50,168 bases of DNA from Symbiobacterium thermophilum (lineage in GTDB: Bacteria > Bacillota > Sulfobacillia > UBA995). Of this stretch, positions 36,359 to 45,807 are shown in pieces. The translations under genes were made by a program, and so were the position numbers. Positions within the stretch are counted from its first letter, which is position 1, and each line of letters starts with the position of its first letter. Location of the stretch: the NCBI GenBank assembly GCA_020725145.1, contig DYFO01000003.1, positions 65,324-115,491 of the forward strand, given 5' to 3'. The notes below the pieces were generated by a model. The model saw only the letters and a list, made by a program, of their open reading frames with translations, did not search any database and was not told the origin of the DNA.

Positions 36359-37847
36359 ACGGCGGCCCGTCGGCCTGGTGATCCTCGACGGCCTGGGCCT
36401 TTCCGACCGGCGAGAGGGGAACGCCTGGGCCCTGGCCGAACCTCCCAACCTCGACCGCTGGTGGGGGTCCTGCCCCCATGCCCGGCTGGCGGCCTCCGGC
36501 GAGGCGGTGGGCCTCGCTCCCGGGCAGATGGGTGATTCCAACGTCGGACATCTCAACCTCGGCGCCGGCCGCGTGGTCTGCCAGGACGTGCTCCGGATCT
36601 CCCGCGCGGTGCGATCCGGGGAGTTCTTCGAAAACCCCGTGCTCAACGCGGCCTGCCCGCCGGGCGGCACCGTGCACCTGGTGGGGCTGGTCTCCGACGG
36701 CGGGGTCCACAGTCACCAGGATCATCTCCACGCTCTGGTGGAGCTGGCCCGGCGCCGGCGGGTTAGAAGACTGCTGGTGCATGCGGTGCTGGACGGGCGT
36801 GACGTGCCACCCTGCAGCGCACCGGTCTACCTCGAGCGCCTCGAGGCGGCGCTCGAAGGGACGGGGAGCATCGCCACGGTGATGGGACGCTACTGGGCGA
36901 TGGACCGCGACGGCCGCTGGGATCGCGTGGAGCTGGCCTACCGGGCGATGGCACAGGGCCGGGGACAACCGGCGGCCAGCGCCGCGGCGGCGGTGACCGC
37001 CGGCTACGCCAGAGGCGAGACCGACGAGTTCCTGACCCCCGCGGTGGTCGCCGATGACGGCATGGCTCCGGAGGATTCGGTGATCCTCTTCAACTTCCGG
37101 GCCGACCGTAGCCGCCAGCTCGCGCGGGCGCTGGCCGACCCGGACTTTCGAGCCTTCGATCGGCCGGGCGGCCCCCTCCGTGTGACGACCATGACGCTTT
37201 ACGATGAGGCTTTCCCGCTGCCGCACGCGTTCGGCCCGCTGCCGCGACCGATCAACGGCCTGGGGCAGTGGGTGGCCCGGCTGGGACTTCGCCAGCTGCG
37301 CATCGCCGAGACCGAGAAGTATGCCCACGTCACCTACTTCTTCAGCGGGGGGGAAGAGCGCCCCTATCCGGGGGAGAAGCGCATCCTTGTCCCGTCTCCC
37401 CGCGTCGGCACCTACGACCTCAAGCCGGAGATGAGTGCCTTCGAGGTGACGGCGGCGGTGCTGCAAGCGCTCGGCGAGGACCCCCCCGACCTCGTGGTTT
37501 TGAACTACGCCAATCCCGACATGGTGGGGCATACCGGCGTGCTTGCCGCCGCCGTCCGTGCGCTTTTGGCGGTGGACCGCTGCCTCGGAGAGGTGATCCC
37601 CGCCTTCGGGGCGGCACTCATCGTGTCGGACCACGGCAACGCCGAACAGATGGTCGACTACGAGACGGGGCAGCCGCACACCGCGCACACCGCCAACCCC
37701 GTTCCGGCCATCGTGGTGGCGCCCGGGTACCCGCGCATGCGGATGGCGGACGGCCTGCTGGCCGACGTGGCCCCCACCGTCCTGGAGCTGCTCGGGTTAC
37801 CCGCTCCGCCGGAGATGACCGGCCGATCGCTGCTGAGGGAGGGCTGA
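36348..37847 (+). CDS. gpmI: 2,3-bisphosphoglycerate-independent phosphoglycerate mutase
   Basis: GLVILDGLGLSDRREGNAWALA, GQMGDSNVGHLNLGAGRVVCQD, HVTYFFSGGEERPYPGEKRILVPSP, IVSDHGNAEQMVDYETGQPHTAHTANPVP. Confidence 0.97.
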   Translation: MKPERRPVGLVILDGLGLSDRREGNAWALAEPPNLDRWWGSCPHARLAASGEAVGLAPGQMGDSNVGHLNLGAGRVVCQDVLRISRAVRSGEFFENPVLNAACPPGGTVHLVGLVSDGGVHSHQDHLHALVELARRRRVRRLLVHAVLDGRDVPPCSAPVYLERLEAALEGTGSIATVMGRYWAMDRDGRWDRVELAYRAMAQGRGQPAASAAAAVTAGYARGETDEFLTPAVVADDGMAPEDSVILFNFRADRSRQLARALADPDFRAFDRPGGPLRVTTMTLYDEAFPLPHAFGPLPRPINGLGQWVARLGLRQLRIAETEKYAHVTYFFSGGEERPYPGEKRILVPSPRVGTYDLKPEMSAFEVTAAVLQALGEDPPDLVVLNYANPDMVGHTGVLAAAVRALLAVDRCLGEVIPAFGAALIVSDHGNAEQMVDYETGQPHTAHTANPVPAIVVAPGYPRMRMADGLLADVAPTVLELLGLPAPPEMTGRSLLREG

Positions 37848-37850
37848 GAG

Positions 37851-39152
37851 TTGAAGACTGCCATCGTGCAGGCCCGCGCCAGGGAGATCCTGGATTCGAG
37901 GGGACAGCCCACGCTGGAAGTCGACGTGACGCTCGAAGGAGGGTGGGTGGGCACGGCGGCCGTGCCGGCGGGAGCTTCCACCGGACGGCACGAAGCCCGC
38001 GAGCTGCGGGACGGTGACCCGCGGCGTTACCGTGGCCGGGGCGTGACCCGGGCGGTGATGGCGGTCAACACCGAGCTGGCGGCGGCGGTGCGGGGGATGG
38101 ACGCGATGGACCAGGTGGAAGTGGACGGCGTGCTGTGCGAGACCGACGGCACCGCGCACAAGGAGAGGCTGGGGGCAAACGCCGTGCTGGGCGTGTCGCT
38201 CGCCGTCGCACGGGCGGCGGCGCAGGCCCGTGGGGTGCCTCTTTACCGGCACCTTGCATGCCTGGCAGGCCGTGAGGACGCCGAGGAGGTGCGCTTGCCC
38301 GTTCCTTTCCTTAACGTGATCAACGGCGGGCGCCATGCCGACAACCGGCTCGAGATACAGGAGTTCATGATCGTACCCCGTGGTGCCCCGTCGTTCGCCG
38401 AGGCCCTGCGGTGGGCGGCCGAGGTGTACCAGGTGCTGCGCGAGCTCTTGCGCGAGGACGGCCACACCGTCAACGTGGGCGACGAGGGAGGGTTCGCCCC
38501 GGGTCTGGCAGGCGATGAGGAGGCGCTGGCCGTGCTGACGCGGGCCATCCGGGCGGCGGGCTACCGGCCGGGAGAAGACGTCGCGCTGGCCTTGGACGCG
38601 GCGGCCACCGAGTTCTACCGCGAGGGGCGCTACCGGCCTACCGGGCGCGGCGATGGCCTTGAGACCGGGGAGATGGTGGAGCTTTACCGTGCCTGGGCCG
38701 ACGCCTACCCCGTGGTGTCGTTGGAGGACGGGCTGGCGGAGGACGACTGGGAGGGCTGGGAGCGGCTGACCGCCGCCCTGGGCGATCGCCTGCAGTTGGT
38801 GGGGGACGATCTGTTCGTGACCCAGGCGTCGCGGTTAGCCGAGGGGATCCGCCGCAAGGCGGCCAACGCCGTGCTCATCAAGCCCAACCAGGTGGGCACG
38901 CTCACCGAGACCTTGCAGACGATCGCCAAGGCCCGCTCCCACGGGTACGCAGTGGTGGTCTCCCACCGGTCGGGTGAGACGGAGGACACCTTCATCGCCG
39001 ACCTGGCGGTGGGCACGGGGGCGGGTCAGATCAAGACGGGAGCCCCTTGCCGGAGCGAAAGGGTGGCGAAGTACAACCGTCTTATGCGCATCGAGGCGGA
39101 GGCGGGGCCGCGGGCCCGCTATGCGTTGCCCGGGCAAGGAACGCTGTGGTAA
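37851..39152 (+). CDS. eno: Enolase
   Basis: [93 protein letters not shown]. Confidence 0.98.
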   Translation: MKTAIVQARAREILDSRGQPTLEVDVTLEGGWVGTAAVPAGASTGRHEARELRDGDPRRYRGRGVTRAVMAVNTELAAAVRGMDAMDQVEVDGVLCETDGTAHKERLGANAVLGVSLAVARAAAQARGVPLYRHLACLAGREDAEEVRLPVPFLNVINGGRHADNRLEIQEFMIVPRGAPSFAEALRWAAEVYQVLRELLREDGHTVNVGDEGGFAPGLAGDEEALAVLTRAIRAAGYRPGEDVALALDAAATEFYREGRYRPTGRGDGLETGEMVELYRAWADAYPVVSLEDGLAEDDWEGWERLTAALGDRLQLVGDDLFVTQASRLAEGIRRKAANAVLIKPNQVGTLTETLQTIAKARSHGYAVVVSHRSGETEDTFIADLAVGTGAGQIKTGAPCRSERVAKYNRLMRIEAEAGPRARYALPGQGTLW

Positions 39153-39191
39153 AATGAACGCATGGCCCGGGAGCGGGCCGCGAAGGGAAGG

Positions 39192-39428
39192 ATGACCTTG
39201 TTGCGCGTTATCCTCACCGTCTTCCACATCGTGTCGGCGGTGGGCCTGATCGCCGCCGTGCTGCTCATGTCGGGCCGCAGCGCCGGCCTTTCGGGTGCGG
39301 TTGCCGGCGGGGCGGAGCGGCTCTTCGGCAAGAAGCGGGGCTTGGACGAGATCCTGGGTCGCTACGCGGCCCTCTTCGCCGGAGGCTTCCTGGTCACCGC
39401 CTTCATGTTGGCCGTACTGCACGGCTGA
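39192..39428 (+). CDS. secG: Preprotein translocase subunit SecG
   Basis: [78 protein letters not shown]; location after eno. Confidence 0.88.
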   Translation: MTLLRVILTVFHIVSAVGLIAAVLLMSGRSAGLSGAVAGGAERLFGKKRGLDEILGRYAALFAGGFLVTAFMLAVLHG

Positions 39429-39489
39429 GCGGGACCCGCATGTCGTGATGCTTGTCATACCACCAGATGTCGCGGGAGGCGAGACCGAT

Positions 39490-41511
39490 TTGGACACCCT
39501 GATGCTGTCGGGACCGCTGGCGGGCCTGGCCGCCCTGCTGTTCGCCGTTTACCTGACCTGGCGGGTCACCCGGTGGTCACCGGGTACCGAGCGCATGCGG
39601 GAGCTGGCGGCGGCCATCCAGGAGGGTGCGCGGGCCTTCCTGCTCGCCGAGTACCGGGTACTGGTGTTCTTCGTGCTGGGACTTGCCGCCCTGATGCTGG
39701 CGGCGGGGTGGCTGACCCCCGCCGAGGGCATGCGCCCGGAGACCGCCTGGGCCTTCGTGCTGGGTGCGCTGGCGTCGGTGCTGGCGGGGTACCTGGGGAT
39801 GACCGTGGCCACCCGTGCCAACGTGCGGACCGCCAACGCCGCGCGCGAGGGCGGCCAGCGGCAGGCGCTGTCGGTGGCGTTCTCCGGCGGCGCGGTGATG
39901 GGCATGGCGGTGGCCGGGCTCGGCCTGGCCGGCCTGGGTCTGGTCTACTTCCTGTTCGGAGATCCCGGCGACATCGGAAGCTTCAAGATCGTCAACGGCT
40001 TCGCCCTGGGAGCCAGCTCCATCGCCCTGTTCGCCCGCGTGGGTGGAGGGATCTACACCAAGGGCGCCGACGTCGGCGCCGACCTCGTCGGCAAGGTTGA
40101 GGCGGGCATCCCCGAGGACGACCCGCGTAACCCCGCGGTCATCGCCGACAACGTGGGGGACAACGTGGGCGACGTGGCCGGCATGGGCGCCGACCTCTTC
40201 GAGTCCTTCGTGGGGTCGTTGATCGCGGCCATGGTCGTAGGGGCGGCCACCGCCGTCGCGGCCGGCATCCCGCCCCGGAACCTCGTCGCCCTGCCCCTGC
40301 TGGTGGCGGGGGCGGGGACGGTGGCGGCCATTCTGGGTGCCTTTGCCGTCCAGCTGGCGGAGAAGGGTAACCCCGCGGCCGCCCTGCGTACCGGCACCTT
40401 TGCCAGCGCCGGCGTGGTGCTCGTGGCCGCGTTCTTCCTGGTCCGCCAGCTGGTCGGCGAGATCGGACCCTTCTGGGCGGTGGCCGCCGGCCTGCTGGCC
40501 GGCCTGGTCATCGGTCTTCTGACCGAGTACTTCACCTCGGCGGGACGCCCGCCGGTGGACGGCATCGCCGAGGCCTCCCAGACCGGCGCCGCCACCAACA
40601 TCATCGCCGGCCTGGCGGTAGGCATGCAGAGCACGCTTTTGCCGGTGCTGGTGGTGGCCGGGGCCATCCTGGTCGCCTACCACTTCGCCGGGCTGTACGG
40701 GATCGCGCTGGCGGCGGTGGGCATGCTGTCCACCACGGGGATGACGGTGGCGGTGGACGCCTACGGCCCCATCGCCGACAACGCCGGCGGCATCGCCGAG
40801 ATGGCGGGGCTCGACCGCTCGGTGCGGAGCATCACCGACACCCTCGATGCGCTGGGCAATACCACCGCCGCCATCGGCAAGGGTTTCGCCATCGGGTCGG
40901 CCGCCCTGACGGCACTGGCCCTGCTCTCGGCCTACGCCACCGCCGCGCGGTTGGAGCTGGTCAATCTGCTCACTCCCCAGGTCGTGGCCGGCCTGTTCAT
41001 CGGCGGCATGCTGCCTTACTTCTTCTCCGCGTTGACCATGCGCGCGGTGGGGCGCACCGCCTTCGAGATGATCGGCGAGGTCAGGCGCCAGTGGCGCGAG
41101 ATCCCCGGACTCATGGAGGGCCACGCGCGACCCGACTACGCCAGGGGGGTGGACATCGCCGCCCGCGCCGCGCTGCGCGAGATGTTGCTGCCCGGACTGA
41201 TCGCCGTGCTCTCGCCGCTGGCGGTGGGACTGACGCTCGGTCGCGAGGCCCTGGGCGGGTTGCTGGCGGGTACGCTGGTGTCGGGCTTCCTGCTGGCGGT
41301 GATGATGGCCAACGCCGGCGGAGCCTGGGACAATGCCAAGAAATCGATCGAGGCCGGGCGCTTCGGGGGCAAGGGAACGGCCACCCACGCAGCGGCGGTG
41401 GTGGGAGACACGGTCGGCGATCCCTTCAAGGATACCGCCGGGCCGTCCCTGAACATCCTGATCAAGCTGATGACCATCGTCGCCCTGGTGTTCGCCCCCC
41501 TGTTCCTCTGA
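39490..41511 (+). CDS. hppA: Membrane-bound ion-translocating pyrophosphatase
   Basis: [120 protein letters not shown]. Confidence 0.98.
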   Translation: MDTLMLSGPLAGLAALLFAVYLTWRVTRWSPGTERMRELAAAIQEGARAFLLAEYRVLVFFVLGLAALMLAAGWLTPAEGMRPETAWAFVLGALASVLAGYLGMTVATRANVRTANAAREGGQRQALSVAFSGGAVMGMAVAGLGLAGLGLVYFLFGDPGDIGSFKIVNGFALGASSIALFARVGGGIYTKGADVGADLVGKVEAGIPEDDPRNPAVIADNVGDNVGDVAGMGADLFESFVGSLIAAMVVGAATAVAAGIPPRNLVALPLLVAGAGTVAAILGAFAVQLAEKGNPAAALRTGTFASAGVVLVAAFFLVRQLVGEIGPFWAVAAGLLAGLVIGLLTEYFTSAGRPPVDGIAEASQTGAATNIIAGLAVGMQSTLLPVLVVAGAILVAYHFAGLYGIALAAVGMLSTTGMTVAVDAYGPIADNAGGIAEMAGLDRSVRSITDTLDALGNTTAAIGKGFAIGSAALTALALLSAYATAARLELVNLLTPQVVAGLFIGGMLPYFFSALTMRAVGRTAFEMIGEVRRQWREIPGLMEGHARPDYARGVDIAARAALREMLLPGLIAVLSPLAVGLTLGREALGGLLAGTLVSGFLLAVMMANAGGAWDNAKKSIEAGRFGGKGTATHAAAVVGDTVGDPFKDTAGPSLNILIKLMTIVALVFAPLFL

Positions 41512-41930
41512 TGCAAGGAGGGCGGGACCGGCCCGAGATGTGCTTCGCCTGCGGGCGTGACAACCCGGTGGGCCTGGGGATGAGCTTTGAGCCCGACGGC
41601 GAGGAGATGCTGGGACGTTTCACTCCCGGCCAAGTGCATCAGGGATTCCCAGGCCTCCTGCACGGGGGCATCATGGCCACCTTGCTCGACGAGACGATGG
41701 CCCACTGGCTGGGGGAGCGCGGTATCGTCGGCACCACCGCCCGGCTGGAGGTCAGGTACCGCGCCGGTGCTCCCCTGGGCCGGGAGATCACCTGCCGCGC
41801 GCGGGCCGTCCGGCGCCGCCGGGACTTTTGTGAGCTTACCGCCGAGGCGACGGAGGGCGGCCGGGTGCTTGCCGAGGCCCGGGCGGTCTTCGCCTGTCGT
41901 CACCGGGGAAAGGAGGTCTTGGAGCCATGA
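41511..41930 (+). CDS. PaaI/hotdog-fold thioesterase family protein
   Basis: [56 protein letters not shown]. Confidence 0.9.
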   Translation: MQGGRDRPEMCFACGRDNPVGLGMSFEPDGEEMLGRFTPGQVHQGFPGLLHGGIMATLLDETMAHWLGERGIVGTTARLEVRYRAGAPLGREITCRARAVRRRRDFCELTAEATEGGRVLAEARAVFACRHRGKEVLEP

Positions 41931-42481
41931 ACCGTGACGAGGCACTGCGACTGGTCAGGGACCACCTCAAGAACCAAAACCTGTTCAAGCACACGCTGGC
42001 CGTGGAGGCGGTGATGCGGCGGCTTGCCCGCCACTTCGGCGAGGACGAGGAAGCCTGGGGACTTGCCGGTCTGCTCCACGACATCGATTACGACACGACC
42101 CGGGACGACCCCGACCGGCACAGCCAGGTGGGGGCAGATCTGTTGGCCTCCCACGGTCTGCCCGCGGAGCTGGTCGACGCGGTGCGGGCCCACAACGAAC
42201 GCCACGGGCTGCCCCGGACCACCCGCATGGCCCGCGCCCTGTACACCGCCGACCCGCTGACCGGCCTGATCGTGGCGGCGGCCTTGATCAGTCCGTCGCG
42301 CCGCCTGGCCGGCATCGACACCGCTTTCGTGCTCAACCGCTTCGGCGAGAAAGCCTTCGCCCGCGGCGCCAACCGCGAGATCATCCGGGCCTGCGAAACC
42401 GAGCTTGGCCTCGGCCTGGAGGAGTTCGTGGCCATGGGGCTGGAGGCGATGCAGGGGATCGCCGGCGAGATCGGACTTTGA
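41927..42481 (+). CDS. HD/HDIG domain hydrolase
   Basis: [64 protein letters not shown]. Confidence 0.93.
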   Translation: MNRDEALRLVRDHLKNQNLFKHTLAVEAVMRRLARHFGEDEEAWGLAGLLHDIDYDTTRDDPDRHSQVGADLLASHGLPAELVDAVRAHNERHGLPRTTRMARALYTADPLTGLIVAAALISPSRRLAGIDTAFVLNRFGEKAFARGANREIIRACETELGLGLEEFVAMGLEAMQGIAGEIGL

Positions 42482-42525
42482 CGGTATGAACCGGTTGCCC
42501 GCAGGCCTACTGGAGGCGGGCTGAT

Positions 42526-44658
42526 TTGAACGACCCGGATGCCCGCATTCTCGAAGCTCTCGGCCGCCGTCCCGGGCGGCCGCTGACCTTCGAGGAACTC
42601 GCTACGCGGTTGCCGGAGATGGGAGATCTGGCCGGCCGTCTGGGGAAGCTGGAGGCCCGGGGCCGGGTGATCCGGACCCGCACCGGCCGCTACGGGCTGC
42701 CGGAGAACATGAACCTGGCGGTCGGCCGCCTGGAGATCACCCGGGGAGGCCACGGTTTCGTGATCGGCGACGGTCCCGACGTGCACGTGGCCCCCGGCGA
42801 TCTCGGAGGAGCCCTGCAGGGCGACCGCGTCATCGTCCGCCTGCTGCCGCCGGCCCGGCGGCGCCGCAACCGTGCCCCGGGACCCTCGGGTGAGGTCATC
42901 CGCCTCCTGGAACGTGCTCCCCACCCGGTGGTGGGCACCCTTGAGATCCGGGCCGGCGTCGGACTGGTGGTCCCCGACGATCCCCGGCGAGGCCCGACGC
43001 TGCTCATCCCCGCCACCGCGCTCGGTGGGGCACGGTCGGGCCACACGGTGGCCGCCGAGGTGGTGGACTGGGGTGACCGCCACCGTCTGGCCGAGGGGCG
43101 GGTAGTGGAGGATCTGGGGCCGGCAGGCGACCCGCGCACCGACATCCCCGCCGTCATCCACCGCCACGGGCTGCCGTCACGGTTCCCGGCGCCGGTGCTG
43201 GCGGCCGCCGACGCCCTGCCCCGGGAGGTTCGTCCCGCGGACCGCGAAGGCCGGGAGGACCTGAGGGCCCTGCCCACGGTGACCATCGACGGCGAGGACG
43301 CCCGCGACCACGACGACGCCGTCTCCATCCGCCGGCTGCCCGGCGGCGGCTACCGCCTGTGGGTGCACGTGGCCGATGTCGCCCACTACGTGCCGGCCGG
43401 TGGCGTGCTGGACCGTGAGGCCTTGGAGCGGGGGACGAGCGTCTATCTGGTAGACCGCGTGCTGCCCATGTTCCCACCCCCGCTGTCGGAAGGCATCGCC
43501 AGCCTCAACCCCGCGGTGGACCGCCTGGCGGTTACGGCCATCCTGGACTTCGGCGCGGGCGGCGAGCTTCGGCGCAAGGAGTTCTGCCGCAGCCTGATCC
43601 GCGTGGACGAGCGTATGACCTACCCGCAGGTGCGGGCCATCCTGGAAGGCGACCGCCACCTGCGGCAGCGCTATGCCCCCCTGGTGGACGACTTCGAAGC
43701 CATGCGCGAGTTGGCCCTTGCCCTGCTGGAGACACGTCGCAGGCGGGGTAGCCTGGACTTCGATCTGCCGGAGGCCAGGGTGGAAGTGGACGCGGAAGGC
43801 AATCCCACCTTCCTGGGACGGGCCGAGCGCTCGGTGGCCGACCGCATCATCGAGGAGTTCATGCTGCAGGCCAACCAGGCCGTCGCCTCTTTCCTGGAAG
43901 ACCGAGGCTTTCCGCTCATCTACCGCGTGCACGAGGAGCCCGACTCCTCGCGCCTGGAGGAACTGGCCGCGTTCCTGGCCGCCCTGGGTTTCGTGCTCGC
44001 TCCCCGCGGCCGGCCCGCGCGCCGCCTGCAGGCGGTCGTGGACCGCGCCCGCGGCGGTCCCCTGGAGGGCGTGGTGGGCATGGCCGTCCTGCGGTCGCTG
44101 AAGCTCGCCCGCTACAGCCGGGAGGACCTCGGCCACTTCGGGTTGGCCACACGTGCCTACACCCACTTCACCTCGCCCATCCGGCGCTACCCCGACCTGG
44201 TGGTTCACCGCCAGCTGGTCCGGGCGCTGTCCGGAGCGAGCCCCGGCGACCCCGGGCTGCTGGACGAGGTGGCCGACCTGGCCTCGGCCCGGGAGCGGCG
44301 GGCGGCGGAGGCCGAGATGGAAGGGGTGCTCGTCAAGAAGGTGCGCTACATGGCGGACAGGCGGGGTGAGATATACCCGGGGATCGTCACCGGCGTGGCC
44401 CCCTTCGGCTTCTTCGTGGGGCTGGAGAACACGGTCGAGGGTCTGGTGCACGTATCCACCCTGGGCGACGACTACTACCGCTTCGATCCCGGCCGCCAGG
44501 CGCTGGTGGGCAGGAGGGCGGGGCGTCTTTACCGGCCGGGCCAGGCGGTCGAGGTGCAGGTGGCCCGGGCGTCGGTCGCTACCTGCCAGGTCGAGTTCGT
44601 GTTGGTGGGCGGAGGAACCGAGCGCAGCGGGAGGCAGCGGGGCAGGCGAGGCGGTTGA
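42526..44658 (+). CDS. rnr: Ribonuclease R
   Basis: LPTVTIDGEDARDHDDAVSIRRLPGGGYRLWVHVADVAHYV, VDRVLPMFPPPLSEGIASLNP, YTHFTSPIRRYPDLVVHRQL, S1 domain GEIYPGIVTGVAPFGFFVGLENTVEGLVHVSTL. Confidence 0.97.
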   Translation: MNDPDARILEALGRRPGRPLTFEELATRLPEMGDLAGRLGKLEARGRVIRTRTGRYGLPENMNLAVGRLEITRGGHGFVIGDGPDVHVAPGDLGGALQGDRVIVRLLPPARRRRNRAPGPSGEVIRLLERAPHPVVGTLEIRAGVGLVVPDDPRRGPTLLIPATALGGARSGHTVAAEVVDWGDRHRLAEGRVVEDLGPAGDPRTDIPAVIHRHGLPSRFPAPVLAAADALPREVRPADREGREDLRALPTVTIDGEDARDHDDAVSIRRLPGGGYRLWVHVADVAHYVPAGGVLDREALERGTSVYLVDRVLPMFPPPLSEGIASLNPAVDRLAVTAILDFGAGGELRRKEFCRSLIRVDERMTYPQVRAILEGDRHLRQRYAPLVDDFEAMRELALALLETRRRRGSLDFDLPEARVEVDAEGNPTFLGRAERSVADRIIEEFMLQANQAVASFLEDRGFPLIYRVHEEPDSSRLEELAAFLAALGFVLAPRGRPARRLQAVVDRARGGPLEGVVGMAVLRSLKLARYSREDLGHFGLATRAYTHFTSPIRRYPDLVVHRQLVRALSGASPGDPGLLDEVADLASARERRAAEAEMEGVLVKKVRYMADRRGEIYPGIVTGVAPFGFFVGLENTVEGLVHVSTLGDDYYRFDPGRQALVGRRAGRLYRPGQAVEVQVARASVATCQVEFVLVGGGTERSGRQRGRRGG

Positions 44659-44795
44659 CGCCTGCCCAGGTGGCCCTGAACCGATCAATCCGACAAGGAC
44701 GCAGACCATGGCTGTTGTGAGCCAAGGGTGCGAGGAAAGGGTTGTCAGCTACCTTGTAGAACTAACAGAGTATCGTGGGAAGGAGCGTCTGTCAG

Positions 44796-45398
44796 GTGGC
44801 CGGAATAACCAGCAAGGACCTGTTGATGCTACTGCTGTATGTTCCCGGTGCCACAGGCAAGCGCGGGGAACCTATCTACGGAAGGACTCTTCTCCAGAAG
44901 ATTGTCTTCCTTTTCAGCCAGGAGGTCTTCCCGAAGTTCAAGAAGGACGCGATGATGGCTGAAGAGGACATACCCTTGTTTGACCCGGACAGATTCGGCC
45001 CCTTTTCGAAGCGAGTTCTTGACGACATTGAATTCCTTGTCAACCTGGGGTTTGTTGAGCGGCAGACTGTCTCATCAGAGGCCGCTACAGCGGAGGAGGC
45101 ATCGGAGTACGAAGCTTGGTCGGTGGATTCTCGCGCAGCCGGCTACGCCGAGGGTGCCGGCTTCGAGGAGTACCGTAAGGAGAGCCTTGCCCTGTCGGAG
45201 TTGGGCTGCCGGTTTGTCGAAGAACGGCTCCTGAAAAAGGTGAGTGACAACCAGTTGCGCGCCCTGGAAATGCTTAAGCGCAACTGCACTCGAGTGTCGC
45301 TACAAGAGGTGTTGCACTACGTCTACTCCAAGTACCCTAATTACACATCGCGATCGGAGATCAGGGACAAGATCCTGTCACGTAGACGTCGAGTATGA
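44796..45398 (+). CDS. Uncharacterised YwgA/SocA(DUF4065)-like protein, first gene of the accessory cassette
   Basis: GITSKDLLMLLLYVPGATGKRGEPIYGRTLLQKIVFLFSQEVFPKF...FDPDRFGPFSKRVLDDIEFLVNLGFVERQ: pattern of YwgA/Panacea-type proteins; start uncertain (44775 possible). Confidence 0.6.
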   Translation: MAGITSKDLLMLLLYVPGATGKRGEPIYGRTLLQKIVFLFSQEVFPKFKKDAMMAEEDIPLFDPDRFGPFSKRVLDDIEFLVNLGFVERQTVSSEAATAEEASEYEAWSVDSRAAGYAEGAGFEEYRKESLALSELGCRFVEERLLKKVSDNQLRALEMLKRNCTRVSLQEVLHYVYSKYPNYTSRSEIRDKILSRRRRV

Positions 45399-45807
45399 AT
45401 CAGAACTGGATTTTGTCCGCCGTGTCTTCGATAGTCTGGCTCGGAGTGGCAAGATGGGCTACACCGAGGTGCCGTGTCTGTCACACTCGGTGGACTTGGT
45501 GCTTGAGGTAAGCGAGGCCCTGATTGCTGTCGAATTCAAGCTCAGTGATTGGCGCAGGGGCCTATCCCAAGCCGAGCACCATCTCATCGCCTTCGACTAC
45601 TGCTACGTATGTCTTCCTAAGCGAACTATCACCGCTTCGATCCGCGAGGCGTTTTCGAAATCTGGTATCGGCCTTCTTCTCGTCGAAGAAGCGGTCGGCC
45701 GGATCGCTCTGACGGAGGTAATCAGTCCCAGGCTCTCGACCAGGAAATGGCACGTTGCCGAGCGGTGGGTCCGAGACGCCTTCGGAGGGAGGAGGTTGCA
45801 GCCATGA
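45244..45807 (+). CDS. PD-(D/E)XK nuclease-like protein (start uncertain; conserved part begins near 45390)
   Basis: ESELDFVRRVFDSLARSGKMGYTEVPCLSHSVDLVLEVSEALIAVEFKLSDWRRGLSQAEHHLIAFDYCYVCLP: D...ExK core and following QA motif. Confidence 0.65.
   Translation: MTTSCAPWKCLSATALECRYKRCCTTSTPSTLITHRDRRSGTRSCHVDVEYESELDFVRRVFDSLARSGKMGYTEVPCLSHSVDLVLEVSEALIAVEFKLSDWRRGLSQAEHHLIAFDYCYVCLPKRTITASIREAFSKSGIGLLLVEEAVGRIALTEVISPRLSTRKWHVAERWVRDAFGGRRLQP

Noticed and set aside
36231-37688. 485 aa reverse-strand ORF
   Set aside because: Antisense to gpmI; no domain evidence.
39577-41388. 603 aa reverse-strand ORF
   Set aside because: Antisense to hppA; composition bias and no motifs, typical GC-driven spurious ORF.
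43177-44709. 510 aa reverse-strand ORF
   Set aside because: Antisense to rnr; spurious for the same reason.
45395-45500. ATG 45395 (MNQNWILSAVSSIVWLG...) as the start of the nuclease gene
   Set aside because: It is in a different frame from the PD-(D/E)XK sequence and does not yield the conserved motifs.
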